A stretch of 64,000 bases of DNA. Origin: Deltaproteobacteria bacterium (GTDB lineage: Bacteria > Myxococcota_A > UBA796 > CAJQPC01). A program made the position numbers and the translations under genes. Every line of letters begins with the position of its first letter. Position 1 is the stretch's first letter. The notes beneath the pieces were generated by a model. The model had not been told where the DNA came from. It saw nothing but the letters and a program-made list of their open reading frames with translations, and searched no databases. This document shows, piece by piece, positions 56,347-64,000 of the stretch. The stretch covers positions 25,767 through 89,766 of the forward strand of contig JADKFE010000032.1 of assembly GCA_016717595.1 (NCBI GenBank), written 5' to 3'.

Positions 56347-57831
56347 ATGACCCGCCTGACCCTTCGTTCAGTCCTCGCCCTGGCCTTTGTCGTGCTCACG
56401 CCGCTGGGCTGCGGTGACAAAGAGCCCACTGGAGACGACTCCGTCGCCACGGACGACTCCACCACCACCGACGACACCAACGAGCCCACGAGCGACGTAG
56501 ACGCTGACGGCTTCACCGCTGAGGACGGCGACTGCGACGACAACAACGCCGCGGTGAACCCCGGCGTCTCGGAGACGCCCTACAACGGCGTCGATGACGA
56601 CTGCGACGCCACCAGCCCCGACGACGACCTCGACGGCGACGGCTACGTCAAGGGCGCGGACTGCAACGACGGCGACGACACGGTGAACCCCGGCGCCGCC
56701 GAGGTCTGTGACGGCGCGGACAACGACTGCGACGGCCTGGTGGACCCCGACGGCAGCGGCGGCGGCGCCACGTTTTACCTGGACACCGACGGCGACGGCT
56801 ACGGCGATGACGCCATGACGGTGGAGTCCTGCGCCGCCCCCGAGGGCTACGTCGAGCTGGCCGGGGACTGCGATGATGGCGACGCCAGCTTCAACCCCCT
56901 CGCCGCCGAGGACGACTGCACCGACCCCACGGACTACAACTGCGACGGCTCCACGGGCTTCGCCGACGCCGACGGCGACGGCTTCGCGGCCTGTGAGGAG
57001 TGCGACGACACCAACAAGTCCGTGAACCCGGGCGCGAAAGAGACCTGCGACAGCCTCGACAACAACTGCGACGGCGACGTGGATGAGGGGGTCACCTCCA
57101 CCTTCTACGCCGACGGCGACAGCGACGGCTACGGCGACCGGAAGACCTCCACCGAGTCCTGCTCGGCGCCCAAGGGCTACGTCTCCGACGCCACGGACTG
57201 CGATGACGGCAACCGCGCGGTGAACCCCAAGGCCACTGAAGTCTGCGACACCAAAGACACCGACGAGGACTGCGACGGCCTCGTGGACGACGACGACTCC
57301 AGCGTCACCGGCACCAGCACGTTTTACGTCGACAAGGATCTCGACGGCTACGGCTCGTCGTCCTCCAGCAGCACCACCAAGGCCTGTGACCAGCCCAAGG
57401 GCTACTCCACCACCTCGGACGACTGCAACGACGCCGACTCGACGGTCAACCCTGCGGCCACCGAGGTCGAGGACCGCGTCGACAACGACTGCGACGGCGA
57501 CATCGACGAGGTGAGCTACACCTACACCCACGACGTCGACATCCAGCCGATCTGGAACGTGAGCTGCAAGGGCTGCCACACCGGCGGCGGCTCCAGCGGC
57601 AAGCTCAAGCTCGACAGCGGCTACTCGGCCACCGTGAACGTCGCGTCTTCAGTCACCGGCTACGACCTCATCGAGCCCGGTGACACGGCGAAGAGCTACC
57701 TCTGGCACAAGCTCCAAGGCACCCACGCCAGCGTGGGCGGCTCTGGCGCCACGATGCCCAAGAGCGGCACGATGACGAAGGCCGACCTCGCCATCATCGA
57801 GACCTGGATCAACGAGGGCGCCCCGAACTAG
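56347..57831 (+). CDS. Surface lipoprotein with MopE-like repeats and c-type cytochrome domain
   Basis: 494 residues from ATG 56,347. Lipobox PLGCGDKE. Seven or so acidic repeats of the putative metal-binding type (DGDCDDNNAAVNPGVSE, DNDCDGLVD, FYADGDSDGYGDRKTSTESC), as in MopE-related proteins that bind calcium or copper. The C-terminus (HDVDIQPIWNVSCKGCHTGG, IEPGDTAKSYLWHKLQGTHA) duplicates the cytochrome domain of the gene before it. Same linker-plus-domain design suggests duplication with exchange of the middle part. Confidence 0.8.
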   Translation: MTRLTLRSVLALAFVVLTPLGCGDKEPTGDDSVATDDSTTTDDTNEPTSDVDADGFTAEDGDCDDNNAAVNPGVSETPYNGVDDDCDATSPDDDLDGDGYVKGADCNDGDDTVNPGAAEVCDGADNDCDGLVDPDGSGGGATFYLDTDGDGYGDDAMTVESCAAPEGYVELAGDCDDGDASFNPLAAEDDCTDPTDYNCDGSTGFADADGDGFAACEECDDTNKSVNPGAKETCDSLDNNCDGDVDEGVTSTFYADGDSDGYGDRKTSTESCSAPKGYVSDATDCDDGNRAVNPKATEVCDTKDTDEDCDGLVDDDDSSVTGTSTFYVDKDLDGYGSSSSSSTTKACDQPKGYSTTSDDCNDADSTVNPAATEVEDRVDNDCDGDIDEVSYTYTHDVDIQPIWNVSCKGCHTGGGSSGKLKLDSGYSATVNVASSVTGYDLIEPGDTAKSYLWHKLQGTHASVGGSGATMPKSGTMTKADLAIIETWINEGAPN

Positions 57832-57843
57832 CCCCGGCGCGGC

Positions 57844-58581
57844 TCATTGGGCCCGGGCGCTGACCTGGGCCTCGACGTGGGCCCGGACGGCGAGCAGGTC
57901 CGTCACGAGGCCCACATAGTCCAGGCGCTCCATGCGGTCTTCAGGGCCGTCGTGGAGCGCCTGTTTGCCCGTGCTGGCCAGCACACCTTTGAGCGCGCCG
58001 CCGGGGGCCTCAAGGGTGGTCTCGGTCAAGGTGAAGCCCTCCTTCTCACCCAAGGGCCCGAGCACCACGAGGGTCTTCACCGTGCTCTGCGGGACGGGCG
58101 GCGTGGCCCACAGCGTCTCCCAGCCGCCCTGGGCGCTCACGGCGCAGAAGATCAAGGTCTCGGGCGGGGGCTGGTTGAGGTCGTAGGACTTCGCGAGGCT
58201 GATCAGGGCGGCGGTGGGCGCGGCGCTGTCTCCGGCGCCGTCTCCGGCGTCTTGGGCGACGATGAGCACGGCGCGATCGCTGCGCCCGTCCTTCTGGCCG
58301 CACACCGCCCAGCCCGTCGCCTGCTGCTGAACGTAGCCGCTGCCAAAGGCGGGCAAGGTCTTCATCTCGCCCAGGCGGCGCTGGATGATCTCAAGGCCAG
58401 CGCGAGCGCCTGGGGCGCCGGGGCGCCGGTCGCCGAGCTTCACCAAGGCGTGAACGTCCCGGGTGAGGTCCTCGTGGCTCATGGCGTCGGGGCCCCCCTC
58501 GGGGATGTGAACGCCGAGCTGCTCGGCGGGGCAGCCGAGGAGCAGGAGGGGCAGGAGGAGAGAGGGCGGAGAGAGGCGCAT
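57844..58581 (-). CDS. Lipoprotein resembling M28 peptidase fold
   Basis: 245 residues from ATG 58,581. MRLSPPSLLLPLLLLGCPAE is a lipoprotein signal. The mature part (DRRPGAPGARAGLEIIQRRL, RAVLIVAQDAGDGAGDSAAP, TLIFCAVSAQGGWETLW) has the layout of M28-type aminopeptidases. The expected zinc ligands (H-x-D, E-E) are not obvious: AQDAGDGAGD replaces the usual HxDS. It may be an inactive relative. Starts 2 bp after the methylase gene. Confidence 0.5.
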   Translation of the reverse strand: MRLSPPSLLLPLLLLGCPAEQLGVHIPEGGPDAMSHEDLTRDVHALVKLGDRRPGAPGARAGLEIIQRRLGEMKTLPAFGSGYVQQQATGWAVCGQKDGRSDRAVLIVAQDAGDGAGDSAAPTAALISLAKSYDLNQPPPETLIFCAVSAQGGWETLWATPPVPQSTVKTLVVLGPLGEKEGFTLTETTLEAPGGALKGVLASTGKQALHDGPEDRMERLDYVGLVTDLLAVRAHVEAQVSARAQ

Positions 58582-58583
58582 GG

Positions 58584-59903
58584 TCAGAGACCATAGGCCC
58601 GGGCGGCCTCGGCGTCTACCCCGGCTTGATCCCCGGCGCGGGCGGCCTCGGCGAGCTTCGAGAGCTCCCCGGCGGGCCAGGGCAGTCCGTGCAGCTCCAC
58701 GGCCTTCACCCGCGCCCCGGTGAACCGCGCGCCGTACCAGAGGTTCACCGGCGCCGAGTTCAACAGCCCACAGAGCGCCCAAGGATCTCCCGCGCCTTCA
58801 GAGACGTAGCAGGAGTCCAGCGGGAAGCGCCGGGCGGTGTCTACGGCGGCGCGTAAGAGGGCGCCCGAGGCCCCAGAGAGCACCACCTTCTCGGGCACAT
58901 CAAACAGCCCGGCGTGTTTGGGCGCGGCGTAGGGGGTGCGCTTGAGGATCGCCGCCGCGTCGTAGCGGATGCGCTCTCCTTGGTCGTGAATCACGAAGCG
59001 GGCGACGTCTTTGCCGCGGCAGGTCGGCTGGTCGCCGGGCTCAGGCGGCCCGGGGTGAACCCAGTGGGCATAATCGCCGCAGACAACGCCCATCCGAAGG
59101 CGCCAGCGGTCGCCCAGCACCCCGTCGCCAGGGAGGTCAATCGCCGGGGCCGCGCCTAAGGTCACCACGCCGCCGGAGCGGGTGAGCGGGCCGTGGACCA
59201 CGAGGCCCTCGGGGCCAAGCTCCCCGCGCCGCGCCTGGCTGTCGGGGTGAATCACCAAGGCGACGGTGCCCACCCGGGCGCCGAAGCTCCCCGCGGGCAG
59301 GCGCGCGAGCAGGTCCACGGGCTCGGCGAAGACGATGTCCCGAAGCGCCGCGAAGCTCACCATGCTCAGCCAGGTGTCGGCGACGACCAAGGCCACCCGC
59401 CCTCGGCTGAGCTGAATCATACGCTCCATGAACGGGGCGTAGAGATCGGCCTTGTCCGTGGCGGACTTGTACCGCGCCCAGATGCGCGCCCGGTCGGCGG
59501 CGGGGAGGTTCTGGGGCCGCACATAGGGCGGGTTGCCGAGGATCACGTCGGCGACGCCCTGCTCGTCCCCCACCAGCGCGTCGCGCTGGCTGAGCTGAAA
59601 CGTGAGCCCGGCGAGCTGGGCGACCTCGGCGGCGGCGGTGAGCGCGTCGGCGTCGATGTCCCAGCCGAGCAGGGTGGCATCGGGGCGAAGCCTGCCCGCG
59701 GCCAGAAGCCAGCGCCCGTCGCCGCAGGCGGGATCCAAGATCACCGGGTTTGGGCCCAGGCCCCGCAGGGCCTCGGCGGTGACGGCCTCCACCGCCCACC
59801 ACGGCGTCAACCACTGGCCGAGGCGTTTGCGGCGATCGGCGGGGATCTGCGCCTCCCAGCGGCGCCCCGGGGCCAAGGCCTCGGGCTCGGGCGACGACCT
59901 CAC
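58584..59903 (-). CDS. Adenine-N6 DNA methyltransferase (TaqI-like), orphan
   Basis: 439 residues. SAM motif DPACGDG (57-63), WDIDADAL and catalytic NPPY (124-127, in ILGNPPYVRPQNLP). The C-terminal half (RWRLRMGVVCGDYAHWVHPG, ILKRTPYAAPKHAGL, CYVSEGAGDPWALCGLLNSA) resembles a TaqI/Eco57I specificity domain. No endonuclease gene is adjacent. It overlaps the SDR gene by ATGA and is followed 2 bp later by the lipoprotein. Either an orphan methylase or an enzyme with another substrate. Confidence 0.8.
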   Translation of the reverse strand: MRSSPEPEALAPGRRWEAQIPADRRKRLGQWLTPWWAVEAVTAEALRGLGPNPVILDPACGDGRWLLAAGRLRPDATLLGWDIDADALTAAAEVAQLAGLTFQLSQRDALVGDEQGVADVILGNPPYVRPQNLPAADRARIWARYKSATDKADLYAPFMERMIQLSRGRVALVVADTWLSMVSFAALRDIVFAEPVDLLARLPAGSFGARVGTVALVIHPDSQARRGELGPEGLVVHGPLTRSGGVVTLGAAPAIDLPGDGVLGDRWRLRMGVVCGDYAHWVHPGPPEPGDQPTCRGKDVARFVIHDQGERIRYDAAAILKRTPYAAPKHAGLFDVPEKVVLSGASGALLRAAVDTARRFPLDSCYVSEGAGDPWALCGLLNSAPVNLWYGARFTGARVKAVELHGLPWPAGELSKLAEAARAGDQAGVDAEAARAYGL

Positions 59904-60907
59904 GGGATCATGCCTTGTCCCCGGAACCAGCCCACGGCGGCCTCCACGGCGTCCCGAATCGGCGAGACGGGCACGCCGAGCTCCTCTTCAGCCCGGCGCC
60001 CGCTGCGATACCGCGGCTGGGCCATCGCCCGAAGGACGTAGCGGTCAAGCCCGGCGAAGCGGTGGGCGTCGTAGCGGCTGCCCACGGCGCCGACGAGGCC
60101 CAGAAGCTCTCCTGCGCGCCGCGGCATCGGCAGAATCGGCGGTCGCACGCCCAAGACCTCGGCGACCACGCCCATAAACTCACGATAGCTGAGGTTGTGC
60201 GCGCCGAGCAGATACCGCCGACCGGCCTTGCCATGTTTGGCGGCGAGCAGGTGGCCCAACGCGCAGTCTTCAGCGCTCTGAAAACATTTGCCGCCCCGGG
60301 GGTACACCGGCAGCCAGCCCTTGGCCATGGTCACGATCAAGGCGCCGGAGGTGGGCTTGATGTCCCAGGGCCCGATGATGTAGTCGGGGTTCACGATGAC
60401 CGCGCCTAAACCACGTCCGGCGAGGTGGACGGCCAGGGCCTCGGCCTCGGCTTTGGTGTCGTGGTAGGCGCGAAGGGGGCCGGTCTTGCCGTACACCGCG
60501 TCGAGCTCGTGAATCGGCGTGTCTTCGTCGCCGGGGTTCTCACGATCCCCAAAGCCGACGGTGATCGACGAGGAGCAGACCACAAGCCGCGGCACCCCCG
60601 CCGCCAAGGCCGCCTCCCCCAAGGCCGCCGTGGCCTTGACGTGGACTTCAGCCATCAGGTCGGCGCCTTGGGGCGAGGGGTCAAACACCCCGGCGAGGTG
60701 GTAGACCTCGTCCGCGCCATGAAGCACGCGGCGCAGGCCCTCGGCGTCGGTGAGCTTGGTGTTGTTCAGCGTCACCGGCAGGCCCTCCAGGCACAGGCCC
60801 GGAGAGCTCGACCGCACGAGGCAGGTCACCTCGTCCCCACGTTTGAGGAGCAGCCGCACGACGTTCGCGCCGATGAACCCGGTCCCGCCGGTGACGACGA
60901 CCTTCAT
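59900..60907 (-). CDS. Extended short-chain dehydrogenase/reductase (HpnA/dihydroflavonol-reductase-like)
   Basis: 335 residues. NAD(P)-binding GGTGFIGANVVRLLLKRG, VYHLAGVFDPSP, catalytic Ser in VVCSSSITVGFG, and Y-x-x-x-K as AYHDTKAEAE. NPDYIIGPWDIKPT is typical of the HpnA-like group linked to hopanoid or sugar-nucleotide work. Substrate unknown. First gene of a leftward unit with the DNA methylase. Confidence 0.85.
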   Translation of the reverse strand: MKVVVTGGTGFIGANVVRLLLKRGDEVTCLVRSSSPGLCLEGLPVTLNNTKLTDAEGLRRVLHGADEVYHLAGVFDPSPQGADLMAEVHVKATAALGEAALAAGVPRLVVCSSSITVGFGDRENPGDEDTPIHELDAVYGKTGPLRAYHDTKAEAEALAVHLAGRGLGAVIVNPDYIIGPWDIKPTSGALIVTMAKGWLPVYPRGGKCFQSAEDCALGHLLAAKHGKAGRRYLLGAHNLSYREFMGVVAEVLGVRPPILPMPRRAGELLGLVGAVGSRYDAHRFAGLDRYVLRAMAQPRYRSGRRAEEELGVPVSPIRDAVEAAVGWFRGQGMIP

Positions 60908-60946
60908 GGCCTGCTGCTCCTTCTGCGTGGCGCTGCGCCGTGGGGC

Positions 60947-62101
60947 TCACTTGTTGCGCAGGAAGATCTCCTTGGAGATGATCAAGCGCTGAATCTGGGA
61001 GGTGCCCTCGTAGATCTGGAAGATCTTCGCGTCGCGCATGAGCTTCTCGACGGGGTACTCGCGGCTGTAGCCGTAGCCGCCGAACACCTGCACGGCGTCG
61101 GTGGCCACCTTCATCGCCATGTCGGCGCAGAACGCCTTGGCGTAGGCGGCCTCGCGGGTGTTGCGTTTGCCGGCGTCCTTCAACGAGGCGGCCTTGTAGC
61201 ACAGAAGGCGCCCGGCCTCGATGTTCATGGCCATGTCGGCGATCATGAACGCGATGGACTGGTGGGAGGCGATGGGCACGCCGAAGGTCTTGCGCTCGGT
61301 GGCGTACTGCACGGCGTACTCCATCGCCGCGCGGGAGAGGCCCACAGACGCTGAAGCCACCGACGGGCGGGTGTAGTCAAACGCCGCCATGGCCAAGGCC
61401 CAGCCGTCGCCTTCGCGGCCCACGAGGTTCTCCGCGGGCACCTCGACGTCCTCAAAGGTGATGGCCCGGGTGTCCGAGGCGCGCTGGCCCATGTTGGGCT
61501 CTTTTTTGCCGACGCTCACGCCGGGGCTGTTGCGCTCGACGATGAACGCCGTCATGCCGCCGCGGGCCTTCTTCTCGGGGTCGGTGAGCGCGACGACGAA
61601 GTACCAGTCGGCCACGCCGCCGTTGGTGATCCACATCTTGCTGCCGTTGATGACGTACTTGTCGCCCTTCTTGACCGCGGTGGTCTTGAGGCCCTGCACG
61701 TCGCTGCCCGCGCCGGGCTCGGTGACACAGTAGGCGCAGAGGCTGTACTGATCGACCATGGGGGCCAGGTACTTCTTCTTCAAGAAGTCGGACGCGCCCA
61801 AGATCACCGGCTGCTGGGCGAGGCCGTTGGCCTCCATCGCCGTGCCGATGCCGGTGCAGCCCCAGGCGAGCTCTTCAGCGATGAGGATGCCGTCCATGGC
61901 GCCGAGGCCGAGGCCGCCGTACTCGCCGGGGATGTGGGTGTTCATCAGGCCGAGCTTGTGGGCCTCCTGGAGCACGGCGTGGGGGTACTCCCCGGTCTCG
62001 TCGTGGTGGGGGGCGGCCGGGCGGATGACGTCGCGCGCGAACTGGGCGGCGAGATCACGCAGGGACTCCTGCTCTTCGCTGAGGCTGAAATCGATGGACA
62101 T
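60947..62101 (-). CDS. Acyl-CoA dehydrogenase
   Basis: 384 residues from ATG 62,101. It shows all family blocks: LSEEQESLRDLAAQFARDVI, AYCVTEPGAGSDVQGLKTTA, NGSKMWITNGGVADWYFVVA, MGQRASDTRAITFEDVEVP, RKTFGVPIASHQSIAFMIAD, VFGGYGYSREYPVEKLMRDA and IYEGTSQIQRLIISKEI. The Glu in YEGTSQIQR is the catalytic base of short/medium-chain enzymes. First step of fatty acid beta-oxidation. A single gene, 40 bp downstream of the convergent-free SDR start. Confidence 0.92.
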   Translation of the reverse strand: MSIDFSLSEEQESLRDLAAQFARDVIRPAAPHHDETGEYPHAVLQEAHKLGLMNTHIPGEYGGLGLGAMDGILIAEELAWGCTGIGTAMEANGLAQQPVILGASDFLKKKYLAPMVDQYSLCAYCVTEPGAGSDVQGLKTTAVKKGDKYVINGSKMWITNGGVADWYFVVALTDPEKKARGGMTAFIVERNSPGVSVGKKEPNMGQRASDTRAITFEDVEVPAENLVGREGDGWALAMAAFDYTRPSVASASVGLSRAAMEYAVQYATERKTFGVPIASHQSIAFMIADMAMNIEAGRLLCYKAASLKDAGKRNTREAAYAKAFCADMAMKVATDAVQVFGGYGYSREYPVEKLMRDAKIFQIYEGTSQIQRLIISKEIFLRNK

Positions 62102-62300
62102 CACGGCTCCGAGGCGGGGGATGAGCATGGCGAAGACCATGCAGGTCGAGAGAGATCGTTGAGGGCAGGGGAGAAGTTGCGCCAGTGTAACCCGCCGAGC
62201 ACACACGCCACCGCGCGAGGCCGACCGCGGGAGGCCCACCGGCGCGCCGCCCGAACCCTTCGTCCCGGTGTATGCTTCGCGCCTGAGCTGAGGCGCCCCC

Positions 62301-63992
62301 ATGACCGCTTCGTCCCCCCCTGCTCCCTGGCCCAAGGTCGGGCTCTCCTTGGCGCTCGGCCTGAGCGTCGCCGAGACCGGCCTCGTCTTCCGCAACCTCC
62401 TGCGCGGCTTCAAGGCCGGGGGTGTGCTGGGCCACGTCGCCCTCGCCGCCTGCGTCTACGCCCTGATCTTGGGCACCTTGGACACCCTCGCCGCCCGCCG
62501 CGGGCTCAACCCCGTTGAGCGCCTCGGCCTGTGCCTGCTCACCGTGGCGGCCTTTGGTTGGATGTCCAATCAACCCCTGTTCTCGCTGAGCCTGGTGATG
62601 TTGGCGGCGGGCCTGTTCTCGCTCCTGGCGCAGAGCCGCGCCTGGCCCCTGGCGGGGATCCTCTGGGGTTTGGCGTGGTGGCCGGCGCGCCCCCAGGCCG
62701 AGCCGCCGCGTCCGCCGATGTTGACCCCGGCGGCGCAGGGCCCGAACCTGGCGGTGATCGTGCTCGACACCTTGGTGCGCGACCGCTGCGCCACCTATGG
62801 CTACGACAAGCCCACGAGCCCGAACCTCGACGCCTTGGCCCGGCGGGGTGTGCTGATGGAGCGCGCCTGGAGCACGGCGAACTGGTCTCTGCCCGCCCAC
62901 GCCTCGCTGTTCTCCGCCCGCCTGCCCCACGATCACGGCACCAACCAGCGCGAGGGCTACACCCTGCCCGCCGACACGCTCCTGGCCGAGCGCCTGCGCC
63001 TCGCGGGCTACGAGACGGCGGGCCTCTCGGCGAACCCCTTCGCGGGCATGGGCTCGGGCCTCGCCCAAGGCTTCACCCACTTTGAGCCGTTCTGGCGCGA
63101 CTTCACCGCCGGGGAGACGCTCTTCGCCGCCCGGGTGCTCAACGGCCTCACCGGCCGCGACCGCGACAAAGGCGGCGCCGCCATCGTGTCCGCCTTGGAC
63201 GACTGGCTCACCGCCCGTGACCCGGCGCGCAGCTTCTTCCTGTTCGTGAACCTGATGGAGGCCCACGGCCCCTACCAAGAGGTGCCCCTGGCCCAGCGCG
63301 CGGCGTTCATCGACGCCCCGCTCCGCGCCCTGGAGGCCGCCGGAGAGGCCGGTCACATGGCCCAGATCTTCGGCGTGGGAGTGCCCGACCCGCACGTCCC
63401 GGTGAACGACGCCCTGCTGGATGGCTGCACCTTGGCCGCCGACCACCTGCTCGGCGAGGTGATGCGCCGCCTGCCCGAGAACACGGTGATCATCGCGCTC
63501 TCGGATCACGGCGACATGATGGGTGAGCAGGGCTTCTACGGCCACAACACCGGGCTGTACGAGCCGATCGTGAACATCGCCTGGGTGATGGCGGGGCCGG
63601 GCCTGCCCGTGGGTCGTCGCCTCGCCGCGCCGGTCTCCATCGCCGACGTGGCGCCGACGGCGCTGGCGCTCTTGGGTTTGCCTACGTTTGAGGGGGTGTT
63701 CGGCCTGGATCTGGGCCCGGCGATTCGTGGGGAGCTAGACCTTGGCGGGCGGCTGGTGTACGCCGAGCACCCCAGCCCGATCTACACCACCTCGGGCTGG
63801 CGCACGCGGCGGCCTTGGCACGACTGGAGCGACGTGCTGGCGGCGCGGTCTGCGGTGACCGACGGGGCGCAGAAGCGGGTGGTCCACGCCGATGGGCGGG
63901 ACTGGGCGTTTGACCTCGGGGTGGATCCGGGGGAGCGGAGGCCGGGGGATGGCGCCGCGTCGGGGTTGCCGAGGCCGGAGGTGTTGGAGTGA
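62301..63992 (+). CDS. Sulfatase-family membrane protein
   Basis: 563 residues. About four or five N-terminal spans (LSLALGLSVAETGLVFRNLL, HVALAACVYALILGTLDTLA, LSLVMLAAGLFSLLAQ) precede an alkaline-phosphatase-fold domain: VIVLDTLVRDRCATYGYDKP, SPNLDALARRGVLMERAWST, NWSLPAHASLFSARLPHDHG, LFVNLMEAHGPYQEV and IALSDHGDMMGEQGFYGHNT. The formylglycine site C/S-x-P-x-R reads S-L-P-A-H, lacking the Arg, so it may be a phosphoglycerol or phosphoethanolamine transferase or an unmodified-Ser enzyme. Only eight bases follow the stop before the window edge. Confidence 0.8.
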   Translation: MTASSPPAPWPKVGLSLALGLSVAETGLVFRNLLRGFKAGGVLGHVALAACVYALILGTLDTLAARRGLNPVERLGLCLLTVAAFGWMSNQPLFSLSLVMLAAGLFSLLAQSRAWPLAGILWGLAWWPARPQAEPPRPPMLTPAAQGPNLAVIVLDTLVRDRCATYGYDKPTSPNLDALARRGVLMERAWSTANWSLPAHASLFSARLPHDHGTNQREGYTLPADTLLAERLRLAGYETAGLSANPFAGMGSGLAQGFTHFEPFWRDFTAGETLFAARVLNGLTGRDRDKGGAAIVSALDDWLTARDPARSFFLFVNLMEAHGPYQEVPLAQRAAFIDAPLRALEAAGEAGHMAQIFGVGVPDPHVPVNDALLDGCTLAADHLLGEVMRRLPENTVIIALSDHGDMMGEQGFYGHNTGLYEPIVNIAWVMAGPGLPVGRRLAAPVSIADVAPTALALLGLPTFEGVFGLDLGPAIRGELDLGGRLVYAEHPSPIYTTSGWRTRRPWHDWSDVLAARSAVTDGAQKRVVHADGRDWAFDLGVDPGERRPGDGAASGLPRPEVLE

Positions 63993-64000
63993 GGGTGGGG

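Overview
The window is about 64 kb of very GC-rich DNA, densely packed with genes on both strands. Several traits suggest a member of the Myxococcota (old Deltaproteobacteria). These are many lipoproteins whose mature part starts with a C-G-D-K-E stretch followed by Asp/Ser/Thr-rich linkers, MopE-type putative metal-binding repeats, LysM-bearing cell-wall hydrolases, a PEGA-like Ser/Thr kinase and a sigma54 activator. This assignment is inference. No mobile element, CRISPR array, rRNA or convincing tRNA was seen.

The most interesting content is a dispersed RNA-repair regulon. At 0.3-2.7 kb an operon encodes an RtcB2-type RNA ligase, release factor H (PrfH) and a small basic protein of unknown function. 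At 23.7-26.1 kb lies the canonical rtcBA operon. At 29.0-30.6 kb lies rtcR, the CARF/AAA+ sigma54 activator. Both ligase operons are preceded by the same 15-base -24/-12 element, CGGCACGCTCCTTGC. A third, perfect-consensus sigma54 promoter faces left at 28,869-28,854, in the gap downstream of rtcR. It drives no protein. It points into a segment that folds as a paired-end stem, a GNRA-capped hairpin and a long terminator hairpin, so it probably makes a small RNA of about 170 nt. I read this as one RtcR regulon covering tRNA/rRNA end healing, ribosome rescue and an undescribed structured RNA.

Layout: 0-0.1 kb, start of a leftward lipoprotein; 0.3-2.7, rtcB2-prfH operon; 2.7-7.2, esterase-like lipoprotein, FHA/HTH protein, two XRE regulators, secreted protein; 7.2-14.6 (leftward), ASCH protein, HIT protein, ECF sigma/anti-sigma operon, polA, membrane glycosyltransferase; 14.7-19.0, acyl-CoA dehydrogenase, DUF309, BtuF-like receptor, agmatinase-like enzyme, TrmB-like methylase; 19.1-28.6, two LysM peptidoglycan hydrolases bracketing a lipoprotein, a self-regulated Fic protein and rtcBA; 29-31.8, rtcR and a lipoprotein; 31.9-36.7, START-domain pair and an MbnP/MbnH copper cluster; 36.7-40.3, sensor-TrkA-TrkH potassium operon; 40.5-42.5, helical secreted protein and RsmB-like methylase; 42.5-46.4, repeat-rich, gene-poor DNA with a 42-bp minisatellite, a 134-bp repeat and a 32-bp inverted repeat; 46.4-64, housekeeping genes, a Ser/Thr kinase, argS, cytochrome-bearing lipoproteins, a DNA methylase, an SDR, a second acyl-CoA dehydrogenase and a sulfatase-like membrane protein.

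A technical caution: many genes carry single-base frame breaks (rtcB2, polA, the second LysM hydrolase and especially 31.9-40.2 kb). They often fall in G/C runs and leave otherwise conserved proteins intact on both sides. Most look like base-calling errors of a draft genome rather than real decay, so I annotate these genes as single units with the break noted.
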